Source: CAWJMD01 sp963700925 (GTDB lineage: Bacteria; Actinomycetota; Actinomycetes; Actinomycetales; CAWJMD01). From it: a DNA stretch of 64,000 bases. This document shows positions 1 through 8,536 of this stretch, one piece after another. Location: assembly GCA_963700925.1 (NCBI GenBank), contig OY969553.1, forward strand, positions 2,294,001 to 2,358,000, written 5' to 3'. The notes below the pieces were generated by a model that was not told the origin of the DNA, made no database searches, and saw only the letters and a list, made by a program, of their open reading frames with translations. The position numbers and the translations under genes are program-made. Each line of letters begins with the position of its first letter. Position 1 is the first letter of the stretch.

Positions 1-2
1 TT

Positions 3-326
3 CTCGACCGGACCCGGCGCATCGTGGCCACGAACCTGCCCGTCTTCGACGAGTTCTTCGCCGCCCACGCGGACGTCTTCGACTGGACGCGTCCCGAAGG
101 CGGCTGCGTCGCCTTCCCGCGCTACCTCGGCTCGGACGGGGTCGAGGCGTTCTGCCGGGAGCTCGTCGAGACCGAGGGCGTCCTGCTGCTGCCGGCCAGC
201 ATCTACGCCTCCGACCTCGCTACGGTGCCCAAGCACAGGTTCCGTGTCGGCGTGGGGCGGCACGACCCGGCGCCGGCGCTCGCTGCGCTGGAGCGCTTCC
301 TGTTCACGTCGCGACCTCAGTCCTAG
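3..326 (+). CDS. PLP-dependent aminotransferase, C-terminal end (5' end outside window)
   Basis: The reading frame is open from the first bases, so this is the end of a longer gene and not a 100-residue protein. The visible part resembles the small C-terminal domain of fold-type I class I/II aminotransferases: a helix ending in NLPVFDEFF, then DWTRPEGGCVAFPRY, a strand-turn arrangement common there, and near the end HRFRVGVGR, where the conserved arginine would bind the substrate carboxylate. The PLP lysine lies outside the window, so substrate cannot be judged. The stop overlaps by a few bases the 3' end of the convergent gene on the minus strand. Confidence 0.72.
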   Translation, partial: LDRTRRIVATNLPVFDEFFAAHADVFDWTRPEGGCVAFPRYLGSDGVEAFCRELVETEGVLLLPASIYASDLATVPKHRFRVGVGRHDPAPALAALERFLFTSRPQS

Positions 327-1603
327 CTCGTCGGACGGGTACCCGGCACGTCGGCGCCGCTCACGAGCAGGTCGAAGCCATCGGGCGGGCTGACGTGGGT
401 GAAGTAGTGCTGCTCGGCCGACGACCAGACGGCCAGCCAGCGGGGGTCGTTCTCGTCGCGCTCGACGACGCGCTGCGTCCTCAGCGCCGCCGGTGTGCGG
501 ACCAGAACGCGCAGGTCGACGAGGTCGGCCAGCTCCGGACGGGCGCTGAACACGCCGTCGACGATGACCACGGGGGCGGGCTCGACCACGACCTCTCGCT
601 CCAGCAGCCGCCCGTCGTACGCGTCCCAGTCATACGGGTGGTAGCGGGCCGGGCGGCCGGCGGCAAGCGGCTCGAGGGCCTGGCTCCGCAGCCGGCGCCA
701 GTCGATCACGCCGTCATCGGCCAACTCGGCGACGGAGCGCGCTTCGGCCGCCACGAGGCCCTCGCGGCCCAGCCGGGGTGCGTAGAAGTCGTCACCGTCC
801 AGCACGCTGCCGCCGGTGTGCAGGGCGACGGCCTGGGCCAGCACGCTCTTTCCGGCGCCGCTCCCGCCGTCGAGGGCCACCACCACGGGCCGCGCCCGGT
901 CGGCCGTCGGCTCGTGCCCGGGCGCGTGCCGTCTCAGTCCGCGGACGGCCGCGACGATCTGCTGGGTCGAGGCGGCGTCGCGGAGCCGCCAGGCCTGCAG
1001 CTGGTCGGCGGTGTCGACGTCCCAGGAGTCCTCGCCGCTGACCGTGACCCGGATCGGGTCGAGCGCCTGCACGAAAGGCCGCACCGGCAGGTGATTTCCA
1101 TCACCCGAACCGACCGCCTCGAGAAGTCGACGTACACCGTCCGACGTCAGGACGATCTGCAGCGGCTGCTCGCGGCCCGTCGCGTCGACAGCGACCGCCG
1201 CGACCGGCGTCCCTTCCGCGCCACCCCGTCCGTGTGCGTCCTCGAGCGCGCGGGTCAGCGCGGCCAGGGCGCCTGCCGCCCCCGGGGCGTCCCCGGGCAG
1301 CACGCCGACCCATCCTCGTGATTCTTGGGCTATTTCGGGCGAACCGGGTGCCGCGATCGCACGCAGCCCTGCCACCATGGCCGCTGCCGGGCCACCACCC
1401 GGCGGGTCCTCGATCACCCACCGCACCCGACGCGCCAGAGGACGCCTGGGGCCCACGACGACGACCTCCACGGGAGGCAGGGACGTGAGCAGGAAGTCGA
1501 GCACACTGGGCCCGTCAGGGGCGCCGAGAGGCTCCGCCAGCTTGTCCCTGCCGAACCGCGTGGCGCCCCCACCGGCTAGCACGACCACGCAACGAACGGG
1601 CAT
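323..1603 (-). CDS. Fusion: MobA-like nucleotidyltransferase + uridine-kinase-like P-loop domain
   Basis: A 426-residue protein with two enzyme-like halves. Residues 1-205 look like a MobA-type nucleotidyltransferase: the nucleotide-binding loop LAGGGATRFGRDKL at 9-22, a GVLPGDAP metal-binding segment near 100, and DVDTADQLQAW at 195-205, which matches the usual end of such domains. Residues 238-426 look like a uridine kinase/phosphoribulokinase-type P-loop domain: Walker A GGSGAGKS at 246-253, then DGDDFY at 269-274, a typical substrate-binding turn. MobA adds GMP to the molybdenum cofactor, but no other cofactor genes are nearby, so the true substrate of either half is unknown. The frame is open throughout with no sign of frameshift. 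It is transcribed divergently from the conservon. Confidence 0.8.
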   Translation of the reverse strand: MPVRCVVVLAGGGATRFGRDKLAEPLGAPDGPSVLDFLLTSLPPVEVVVVGPRRPLARRVRWVIEDPPGGGPAAAMVAGLRAIAAPGSPEIAQESRGWVGVLPGDAPGAAGALAALTRALEDAHGRGGAEGTPVAAVAVDATGREQPLQIVLTSDGVRRLLEAVGSGDGNHLPVRPFVQALDPIRVTVSGEDSWDVDTADQLQAWRLRDAASTQQIVAAVRGLRRHAPGHEPTADRARPVVVALDGGSGAGKSVLAQAVALHTGGSVLDGDDFYAPRLGREGLVAAEARSVAELADDGVIDWRRLRSQALEPLAAGRPARYHPYDWDAYDGRLLEREVVVEPAPVVIVDGVFSARPELADLVDLRVLVRTPAALRTQRVVERDENDPRWLAVWSSAEQHYFTHVSPPDGFDLLVSGADVPGTRPTS

Positions 1604-1772
1604 GATGACGAGTTTGAGGCATCAGGTCGCGGCAACCCGCCGTGACAAGGTTGAGCCATTCGGGTGACCTCTCCATATGGAGTGGTCAATACCCGGCATG
1701 AGTTGACCGATGCACGGGAATCGGGACGGCACCGAACCGCGCGTGCCCCCAGTCGAGTGGAAGGTCCCCCCC

Positions 1773-4700
1773 ATGCTGCGCAGCTTCGGCATCAGGGCCA
1801 AGATCCTGGCCGTTCTTGCCCTCCCGGTCGTGGTGCTGTCCCTGGCCGCCGGCGTCATCGCCACGGCCGGCATCGGGGAGTCGCGCAAGGCGAGCCAGGT
1901 CGAGGAGCTCGTGCGCCACACCGGCGGGCTGACCGAGCTGTTGCGTGGGCTGCAGGCGGAGCGGGCTCTCACCGTCGCGGTGCTCTCGGGAGACGAGGCC
2001 TCACGCGCGGCCCTCGACGAGGTCCGGCCCGAGGTCTCCAAGCTCCTGGACGAGACCCGCGCTGACCTCGCCGAAATCGACCACTCGCTGCTCGAGGAGA
2101 GCGCACAGGTAGGCGTCCAGCGGACCATCGACAGCCACGACCTGGTTCCCGAGCTGCGTCGCCAGGTCGACGGCGGCGTGCTCACGGCCGGCTCGGCCAC
2201 GATCCGCTTCTCGGAGATCATCGCCACCGACATCGCCCTGCCGTCCGCCATCGCCGACGGGCTCGACGACCGCGTCCTGGCCCAGAACCTCCGGGCCTAC
2301 ACCGCCTCCGAGGAGCTGGCCGAGGCGATCGCCACCGAGCGCGACCTGATGACGCCGGTCGTCGCAGCCGGCAAGTTCACCCCCGAGCAGTTCGCTGCGT
2401 CCAAGGACGCTGCGGTGCGTACCGACCTGGTCCGTGAGAACACCACCCGCATCGCGCAGAGCACAGGCGTCCGCACGCCACCGACTGCGTACACCTTCCA
2501 GCTGGCCCGCCAGCGCACGCTCGAGGAGTCCGACGGCATCATCGACGGGATCACCGTCGAAGGGTGGCGGACCGCCGCGGACGACGACATCGCTGCGCTC
2601 GGCAACGGCATCGAGAACGTGGTCAACGCTGCGGCAGACCGATCCGGCAAGCTGGCCGGCGACGCCGAGCAGTACGCGCTGCAGGTCATCGTCGGCGCCT
2701 TGCTCGCCGTCATCGTGCCGGTCGTCCTGGCCCTCCTGCTGGCCCGCCGCATCACCCGTCCGCTGCGTCGCCTGACCGAGGCGGCCGCCCAGATCCGCGC
2801 GGACCTCCCCATGATGGTCGAGCGGATGGCCACCCCGGGCGAGGGTCCGGGCATGACCATCAGCGAGATCCCGGTCGAGTCCAACGACGAGGTGGGACGC
2901 CTGGCGTCCGCCTTCAACGACGTCAACTCGACCACAGTGCAGGTGGCTCAGGAGCAGGCCGCCCTGCGTGGCTCGATCGCAGCCATGTTCGTCAACGTGG
3001 CCCGTCGCGACCAGGTGCTCCTCTCGCGCCAGCTGTCCTTCCTGGACCAGCTCGAGCGCACCGAGGAGAACCCGGACACCCTCGACAACCTGTTCAAGCT
3101 CGACCACCTCGCCACCCGGATGCGCCGCAACGCGGAGTCGCTCCTGGTGCTGGCGGGGATCGACACCGGCCGCCGGCTCCGTCGTCCGATGCCTCTCTCG
3201 GACGTGATCCGCACCGCCTCGAGCGAGATCGAGCACTACGAGCGCGTCGACCTCGCCCAGCACGTCGACCCCCCGATGATCGGCCACACCGCCCTGCTGA
3301 GCGCCCACATGCTGGCCGAGCTCCTGGAGAACGCCACGTCGTTCTCGGACCCCGGCACCCGCGTGGTGGTGGCGACCGACGCCGCTCCCGACGGCATCGT
3401 GGTGACCGTCACCGACGAGGGCCTCGGCATGTCGGCCGACGAGCTCGAGGAGGCCAACGACCGGATCCAGAACCCGCCCGTCTCCGAGGTCGTCGGCGCC
3501 CAGCGCCTGGGCTTCTACGTGGTCGGACGGCTGGCCAAGAGGCTGGACGCGAAGATCTCACTGGCCGCCGGCGACGGTCGGGGGACCGTCGTCACCATCG
3601 GCCTCCCCGCAGCGCTGTTCGTGCCCGGATCCGTCGAGACCGACGACGCCACCCCGGCTGCGAGCTCCGCCGCCACGGCCACAGGCCCCGGCGACTCCAG
3701 CCCACGAAGCGGTTCCACGGTTCCGACCGGTGCGGAGTCGCTCGGTGCCGCAGCCGACGCCCTGAACGGGGCGGCGGCGGCTGCCGCAGCGGCCTCGGTC
3801 GCGCCGATCATCATCGCGGGAGGTTCGGAGTCGTCGCTGCCGCAGCGCGGTGGCAGGGAAGTCACCCCCGCCGACCTCCCGACCCTGCCGACCCGCGCGC
3901 CGGCAGCAGCGGCGCCCACGCTGCCCACGCTGCCCCAGCGTGGCGCGGGCGGACTGCCCAGCCGTACCCCTGCCGCCCCGCTCCCGGCCGAGCCGGCACA
4001 CACTGTCCCGGCCCAGCGGACCGAGGCTCCCGCCCCGGCGTCCAGGACCGGTCTGTTCACCGGCTTCCGGGCCCGCCGGGCCGAGGCCGTCGGGGTTGCG
4101 GACGAGTCTGCCGCGACCCCTGCGGAGGAGACCCGTGCAGGGCCCAGCAGCGCCGAGGATGTCGTCTCCGCGGTCCCCGAGGCCCCCAAGGTCCCCGAGG
4201 TCCCCGAGGTCGCGCAGCTGGACGACGAGGAGGCCTACGCGCCCGAGGCCGAGGTCTATGCGCCCGAGCCTGCCTACGCGCCCGAGCCCGAGGTCGCCGC
4301 CGAGACCGGTTACGCGCCGGCCACGAGCTACGCGCCGGCCACCGAGTACGCGCCGACCGCCGAGTTCGCTCCCTTCGAGGACACCCCCCTGTACGCAGCG
4401 ACGATCGCCGCGGTGGCTCCCGTCGCGGAGGCTCTCGCCGGGGAGGCCGAGACTCTGCCGGCGCGCCGTCCGGACGCCGACGGCACCACGGATCGTCGGT
4501 CGGCGGCCAGCGAGCTGAGCGCGCTCGCGTCGCGCCCGGCCCCGGTCGAGGCACCGGCCGCAGCCGAGCCGCCCCCGCCTCCGGTGCCGGTCTTCAGCAG
4601 CGCCAGCGCGCTCGACATCCTGCCCGGCGCCGACCGAGGCCGGTCCGGCTCGCGAGGCCTGAAGCTGCCACGCCGTGGCCGTGACTCCGACGGGTCCCGC

Positions 4701-5153
4701 CGCCCGACGACAGCGCCCGTCCCGGTGCCCGTCAGCTACGCGCCCGTGCCCGTCGCCAACGTCTCGGCGCCTCAGCAGGCCAGCCAGCTGGTCCCGGTCG
4801 TCGAGGCCCTGTCCGACGGCGCCGTCCCGTTCGTCCCGATGACGGCGCCGCCGCAATCCGGCGACCACCTGCGCAACAGGTCGGCGCTCGCCTCCGAGGC
4901 GCTCTCCGAGCTGAGCCGGCTCTCGTCCTACCGCCCCGAGGCCACGCTCGCCGAGGGCCCCTCGCCGGCCCTGGCACGACGGACGCGGGGCGCCAGCCCG
5001 GCCGCCGAGGTCGCTGCTCCGCAGCAGGCCGTCTCATCTCGTCCCGGTCGCTCCGCCGCGGAGGTTCGCAGCATGCTGTCGGGCTTCCAGGCCGGAGTTG
5101 CCCGTGGACGTGGCAGCACCACGACCACCAGCTCACAGGACGTGAGCGAATGA
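1773..5153 (+). CDS. Conservon sensor histidine kinase (nitrate/nitrite-sensor-like, CvnA type)
   Basis: Large membrane kinase, 1126 residues from ATG 1773; an in-frame ATG at 1710 would add 21 unlikely residues. Order: membrane segment about 10-32; extracytoplasmic helical sensor region as in NIT-domain proteins to about 300; second membrane segment about 302-325 ending ARRITRP; HAMP to about 400; a helical region with LDHLATRMRR, which carries the likely H-box histidine; and an ATPase domain with N-box ELLENATSFSDPG near 512 and G-box GLGMS near 548. About 500 residues of Ala/Pro-rich low complexity follow, including repeated YAPE/YAPA units (roughly 820-870). It is first in a four-gene conservon with Roadblock, DUF742 and GTPase genes, which in actinobacteria act together in membrane signalling. 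The ligand is unknown. Confidence 0.9.
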   Translation: MLRSFGIRAKILAVLALPVVVLSLAAGVIATAGIGESRKASQVEELVRHTGGLTELLRGLQAERALTVAVLSGDEASRAALDEVRPEVSKLLDETRADLAEIDHSLLEESAQVGVQRTIDSHDLVPELRRQVDGGVLTAGSATIRFSEIIATDIALPSAIADGLDDRVLAQNLRAYTASEELAEAIATERDLMTPVVAAGKFTPEQFAASKDAAVRTDLVRENTTRIAQSTGVRTPPTAYTFQLARQRTLEESDGIIDGITVEGWRTAADDDIAALGNGIENVVNAAADRSGKLAGDAEQYALQVIVGALLAVIVPVVLALLLARRITRPLRRLTEAAAQIRADLPMMVERMATPGEGPGMTISEIPVESNDEVGRLASAFNDVNSTTVQVAQEQAALRGSIAAMFVNVARRDQVLLSRQLSFLDQLERTEENPDTLDNLFKLDHLATRMRRNAESLLVLAGIDTGRRLRRPMPLSDVIRTASSEIEHYERVDLAQHVDPPMIGHTALLSAHMLAELLENATSFSDPGTRVVVATDAAPDGIVVTVTDEGLGMSADELEEANDRIQNPPVSEVVGAQRLGFYVVGRLAKRLDAKISLAAGDGRGTVVTIGLPAALFVPGSVETDDATPAASSAATATGPGDSSPRSGSTVPTGAESLGAAADALNGAAAAAAAASVAPIIIAGGSESSLPQRGGREVTPADLPTLPTRAPAAAAPTLPTLPQRGAGGLPSRTPAAPLPAEPAHTVPAQRTEAPAPASRTGLFTGFRARRAEAVGVADESAATPAEETRAGPSSAEDVVSAVPEAPKVPEVPEVAQLDDEEAYAPEAEVYAPEPAYAPEPEVAAETGYAPATSYAPATEYAPTAEFAPFEDTPLYAATIAAVAPVAEALAGEAETLPARRPDADGTTDRRSAASELSALASRPAPVEAPAAAEPPPPPVPVFSSASALDILPGADRGRSGSRGLKLPRRGRDSDGSRRPTTAPVPVPVSYAPVPVANVSAPQQASQLVPVVEALSDGAVPFVPMTAPPQSGDHLRNRSALASEALSELSRLSSYRPEATLAEGPSPALARRTRGASPAAEVAAPQQAVSSRPGRSAAEVRSMLSGFQAGVARGRGSTTTTSSQDVSE

Positions 5154-5238
5154 CCGGTAACGCACTCAGCGCCCTGCACGATCCTTGCCAGCCCGACCCG
5201 TCCAACCCAGCAGTCCGCAGTACTACCGGAGGAACACC

Positions 5239-5691
5239 GTGACCACGATGAGCACCGAGGCAGCCAACTTCAACTGGCTCCTGGACAACTTCGTCAAGAG
5301 CGTGCCCGACGTCCACCACACCCTGGTCGTCTCCGCGGACGGGCTGTTGATGGCCATGTCGGACGAGCTCGACCGCACGAGCGGTGACCAGCTCGGCGCG
5401 ATCGTGGCCGGCATGTCGAGCCTGACCCGGGGGGCCGCTCGCCAGCTCGCCGCCGGTGAGGTTCGCCAGGCCATCGTCGAGATGGACAGCATGTTCCTGT
5501 TCCTGATGAGCGTCGCGGACGGCTCGGTCCTGTCGGTCGTCGCGAACGCCAACTGCGACGTCGGCCTGATCGGCTACGAGATGGCGCTCCTGGTCAGCCG
5601 AACCGAAGCCACCCTGACGCCGCAGCTCGTGACCGAGATGCGTTCGCGCCTCCCGGTCCACGGCGCGACGCGCACACCGGCGATGGGGTGA
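5239..5691 (+). CDS. Roadblock/LC7 domain protein (CvnB type)
   Basis: Small cytoplasmic protein of about 150 residues with one Roadblock/LC7 fold: NFNWLLDNFVKSVPDVHHTL, then SADGLLMAMS, and later VVANANCDVGLIGYEM, all typical of conservon Roadblock proteins. Start GTG 5239 was chosen because GGAGGAA at 5228-5234 sits 4 bases upstream; ATG 5248 is the alternative. In this family Roadblock proteins act as scaffolds or GTPase regulators for the MglA-like GTPase encoded two genes downstream. It lies 85 bases after the kinase and 6 bases before the DUF742 gene, so cotranscription is very likely. Confidence 0.93.
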   Translation: MTTMSTEAANFNWLLDNFVKSVPDVHHTLVVSADGLLMAMSDELDRTSGDQLGAIVAGMSSLTRGAARQLAAGEVRQAIVEMDSMFLFLMSVADGSVLSVVANANCDVGLIGYEMALLVSRTEATLTPQLVTEMRSRLPVHGATRTPAMG

Positions 5692-5697
5692 CCCACG

Positions 5698-6105
5698 GTG
5701 GCACCTGAACCAACCGGCCGCCGTAGGGTGGTCGACGACGAGGAGGACGCCTCCACAGTGCGTCCGTACGCCGTCATGGGCGCACGCACCAAGTCGCTGT
5801 CGTCCATCGACTTCCCGATCGAGGCGCTCGTCGAGGGGTTGGTCGCGCCGGACGTCCAGCTGACGCCCGAACGCCGTCGCATCCTCGAGCTCACAGCCAC
5901 TCAGTACCTGTCCATCATGGAGCTCTCAGCGCACGTGAAGCTCCCCGTAGGAGTCGTCCGGGTCCTCGTCAGCGACCTGGTCGACCAGCGCAAGGTCCGT
6001 ATCCATGGACTGACTCCCACCCTGTCCACCACTGGGTCGCGGGACAACACCGCGGCAACCCTCAGCGTTCTGGAGAGTGTTCTCAATGGCATTTCCTCGC
6101 TCTGA
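5698..6105 (+). CDS. DUF742 family protein (CvnC type)
   Basis: A 135-residue protein with the DUF742 layout: a charged N-terminus, a segment VRPYAVMGARTKS, then a winged-helix-like C-terminal half with ELTATQYLSIMELSAHVKLPVG and VRVLVSDLVDQRKVRIHG (given here in pieces of the helix-turn-helix and wing). Members of this family are the third conservon component; some bind DNA or partner proteins, but a direct role has not been fixed for most. Start GTG 5698 follows the Roadblock stop by 6 bases. Its 3' end overlaps the GTPase gene by 20 bases, so translation of the two is probably coupled. Confidence 0.9.
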   Translation: MAPEPTGRRRVVDDEEDASTVRPYAVMGARTKSLSSIDFPIEALVEGLVAPDVQLTPERRRILELTATQYLSIMELSAHVKLPVGVVRVLVSDLVDQRKVRIHGLTPTLSTTGSRDNTAATLSVLESVLNGISSL

Positions 6106-6727
6106 CGTCGCCGCCCCCGGCGCGCCCGCGGGGGAGCCGACCCCGCAGCCCACGGTGCCGGCCCACGAGCCGGCTCCAACAGTCACCAAGATCGTGGTCG
6201 CGGGCGGGTTCGCCGTCGGCAAGACGACCTTCATCGGGTCGATCTCCGACATCGAGCCGCTCTCGACCGAAGCAGCCATGACGGAGCACTCGGTCGGCCT
6301 CGACGACGCCGGCGGCGTCTCCGACCGCAAGACCACCACCACCGTGGCGATGGACTTCGGCCGCATCGCCCTGCCCGGCAACCTGTGGCTGTACCTGTTC
6401 GGCACACCTGGCCAGGACCGGTTCCTGTTCATGTGGGACGACCTGGTGCGTGGCGCCATCGGCGGCATCGTGCTGGTCGACACCGAGCGGCTCGAGCAGT
6501 GCTTCCCGGCGGTCGACTACTTCGAGGCGCGCCAGATCCCGTTCGTCGTGGCCGTGAACTGCTTCGACGGCGTGGCCCGCCACGACCTCGACGCCGTCCG
6601 CGAGGCGCTGGCGGTTCCGCCGCACGTGCCGATGGTGTACACGGATGCCCGCTCCAAGCAGGCGACGAAGCACGCCCTGATCACCCTGGTCCAGCTGGCC
6701 ATGCAGCGGCTCGCCGCTGCCGTCTGA
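6086..6727 (+). CDS. Conservon ATP/GTP-binding protein (CvnD type)
   Basis: Small Ras-like/MglA-like GTPase, 213 residues. After a Pro/Ala-rich N-terminus come Walker A GGFAVGKTT at about 40-48, switch-region residues around DRKTTTTVAMDFG, and the G3-like motif FGTPGQDRF. A VNCFD segment stands where the NKxD base-specificity motif is expected, as usual in this family. Start ATG 6086 is preceded by GGAGAG at 6072-6077 with an 8-base spacer; the in-frame GTG at 6077 lacks that signal. It is the last conservon gene and is followed by a terminator-like hairpin. It presumably switches between nucleotide states under control of the Roadblock protein. Confidence 0.92.
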   Translation: MAFPRSDVAAPGAPAGEPTPQPTVPAHEPAPTVTKIVVAGGFAVGKTTFIGSISDIEPLSTEAAMTEHSVGLDDAGGVSDRKTTTTVAMDFGRIALPGNLWLYLFGTPGQDRFLFMWDDLVRGAIGGIVLVDTERLEQCFPAVDYFEARQIPFVVAVNCFDGVARHDLDAVREALAVPPHVPMVYTDARSKQATKHALITLVQLAMQRLAAAV

Positions 6728-6783
6728 GCTCACGCTCAGGCGCGGCTGCACCAGGCGGCGCCGTCCGGGGGGACGGAGCGAGG

Positions 6784-6813
6784 AAGGCCCGGCATCTCAC
6801 GGTGCCGGGCCTT
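6784..6813 (+). terminator. Terminator hairpin after the conservon
   Basis: AAGGCCCGGCA at 6784-6794 pairs perfectly with TGCCGGGCCTT at 6803-6813 around an 8-base loop, and CTGTCTG follows. It stands 57 bases after the GTPase stop, where conservon transcription is expected to end. Confidence 0.85.
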
Positions 6814-6885
6814 TCTGTCTGCCTGCGCTCGGGAGGCCGGGCACAACTGGGGGAAAGTACGGCCGCTTGACACCGAGAGAGCGCT

Positions 6886-7422
6886 CTAGGCCCACAGTTG
6901 CCCCCTCCTGTGCTCACCGAGTCGCGCCGCCTCCGATGCGGCAACCGCGTCCGCCGTCCGCACGGCCGGGGTCCGGTGGTCCTCACTGGGAAGGTGCTGC
7001 CGCAGGTTCGGGGGGACGGGGGTCGCGTGGACGGCGGCGAGCAGGCGGCCGTACGCCCTCCACTGGTCGGGCGTCATGCCCACGTCCGCGGCGAGGTAGC
7101 CGTCGACCCACGGCACGAGTGACACCTGCCGGCCGTCCCGCACGCTGAAGGGCTCGCCCGACCGCGACGGCATCGGCGATAACACGCCCGGGACGCCGAG
7201 GGCCGCGAGGTGTCGGGCGACCAGGAGCCCGGCGGGATCGACGCGGCTCGTGGCCTTGAGGGCAACAGTGCTGCCCTGCTCGGTGAAGCCCTTGAAGACG
7301 ACGGCGTCGACGTCCTCGCCGCCGCCAACAGGCATGGGGGACGTGAGCCGCACCCCGAAGTCGTCCTCCGCCTGCCGCAGGGCGGCGCTCGACTGCATGC
7401 GCGCCAGGATCCCCCGGCGCAC
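6886..7422 (-). pseudogene. Aminoglycoside-phosphotransferase-like gene, 3'-truncated
   Basis: The 178-residue product reads as the N-terminal lobe of an APH/choline-kinase-like protein: VDAVVFKGFTEQGSTVALKATSR holds the expected ATP-binding lysine region, and VSLVPWVDGYLA resembles the hinge. The frame then stops after about half the usual length (300-350 residues), before any HxDxxxxN catalytic loop or second DxD metal site. Only about 70 bases separate the stop from the conservon terminator, so the missing half is not simply in another frame. A deletion remnant is the best explanation, and phosphotransferase activity is not expected. Start could be 7422 or the internal ATG at 7398. Confidence 0.6.
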
Positions 7423-7601
7423 GGAGCGGTGCGAGTGAGTTCTTCAGGCGGGTCTTGCGGTCTAGTCCGTGGACGAAGTGTCCGCGATGCGAGACGGCCC
7501 TTCGCGTAGGGAAGGCGTCGCATCACCCTGGGGTTCCCAGTGTTGACCCAGCACCCCAGGCAAAGGCCCGCCAGGGGGGCGCCCACGCGCGAGGAGCCGA
7601 T

Positions 7602-8534
7602 GTGCCCACCATCTACGACGACGTCACTGCCCTGATCGGGCGGACACCGCTGGTCCGGCTCAACCGGATCACCGACGGGGCGAAGGCCACCGTGCTGGCG
7701 AAGCTCGAGTTCTACAACCCGGCCAGCTCGGTCAAGGACCGCATCGGTGTCTCGATGATCGACGCCGCGGAGGCGTCGGGGCAGCTCAAGCCCGAGGGTG
7801 CGATCGTCGAGGCGACCAGCGGCAACACCGGCATCGCCCTTGCGATGGTGGGCGCAGCGCGCGGTTACAAGGTGATCCTCACGATGCCGGAGACGATGAG
7901 CAAGGAGCGCCGGGGCCTGCTGCGCGCGTTCGGTGCGGAGCTGGTGCTCACCCCCGGCTCCGAGGGCATGAAGGGCGCGGTCGCCAAGGCTGTCGAGATC
8001 GCCCAGGAGACAGGGGCTGTCGAGGTTCGGCAGTTCGCCAACGAGGCGAACCCCGCGATCCACCGCAAGACGACCGCCGAGGAGATCTGGGGCGACACCG
8101 ACGGTGAGGTCGACATCGTGGTGTGCGGAATCGGCACGGGCGGAACCATCACGGGCGTCGGCCAGGTGCTCAAGGAGCGCAAGCCGAGTGTGCAGATGAT
8201 CGCCGTCGAGCCCGAGGAGTCGCCGATCCTCAACGGTGGCCCTCCCGGTCCGCACAAGATCCAGGGCATCGGGGCCAACTTCGTGCCGGAGATCCTGGAC
8301 CGTGAGATCTACGACGAGGTCATCGACGTCAACGCCGAGACGTCGGTCAAGTGGGCCCGGCGGGCCGCTGCCGAGGAGGGCCTGCTGGTGGGGCTGTCGT
8401 CCGGGGCCGCTCTGGCCGCCGCGATCCAGGTGGCGCAGCGCGAGGAGAACGCCGGCAAGACGGTCGTCGTCGTCATCCCGTCGTTCGGCGAGCGCTACCT
8501 GTCGACGATCCTCTACAGCGACCTGATGGACTGA
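7602..8534 (+). CDS. cysK: Cysteine synthase (O-acetylserine sulfhydrylase)
   Basis: PLP enzyme that makes L-cysteine from O-acetyl-L-serine and sulfide. The 310-residue length is typical. Visible motifs: NPASSVKDRIG with the PLP Schiff-base lysine at 45, the substrate loop TSGNTG at 72-77, and the phosphate-binding GIGTGGTITG loop in the second half. Start GTG 7602 follows GAGGAG (7591-7596) by 5 bases and gives the normal N-terminus PTIYDDVTALIGRTPLV. The gene for serine acetyltransferase begins 2 bases after its stop, so the last two steps of cysteine synthesis form one operon. Confidence 0.96.
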   Translation: MPTIYDDVTALIGRTPLVRLNRITDGAKATVLAKLEFYNPASSVKDRIGVSMIDAAEASGQLKPEGAIVEATSGNTGIALAMVGAARGYKVILTMPETMSKERRGLLRAFGAELVLTPGSEGMKGAVAKAVEIAQETGAVEVRQFANEANPAIHRKTTAEEIWGDTDGEVDIVVCGIGTGGTITGVGQVLKERKPSVQMIAVEPEESPILNGGPPGPHKIQGIGANFVPEILDREIYDEVIDVNAETSVKWARRAAAEEGLLVGLSSGAALAAAIQVAQREENAGKTVVVVIPSFGERYLSTILYSDLMD

Positions 8535-8536
8535 GA

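Noticed and set aside
2564..4684. A 706-codon plus-strand frame inside the conservon kinase.
   Set aside because: Arg/Pro-rich alternative frame of the kinase with no start signal or motifs.
7488..7524. Inverted repeat ATGCGA...TCGCAT upstream of cysK as a possible riboswitch or second Cys leader.
   Set aside because: Short arms with poor inner pairing, no Cys-rich frame, and no match to a riboswitch consensus known to me.
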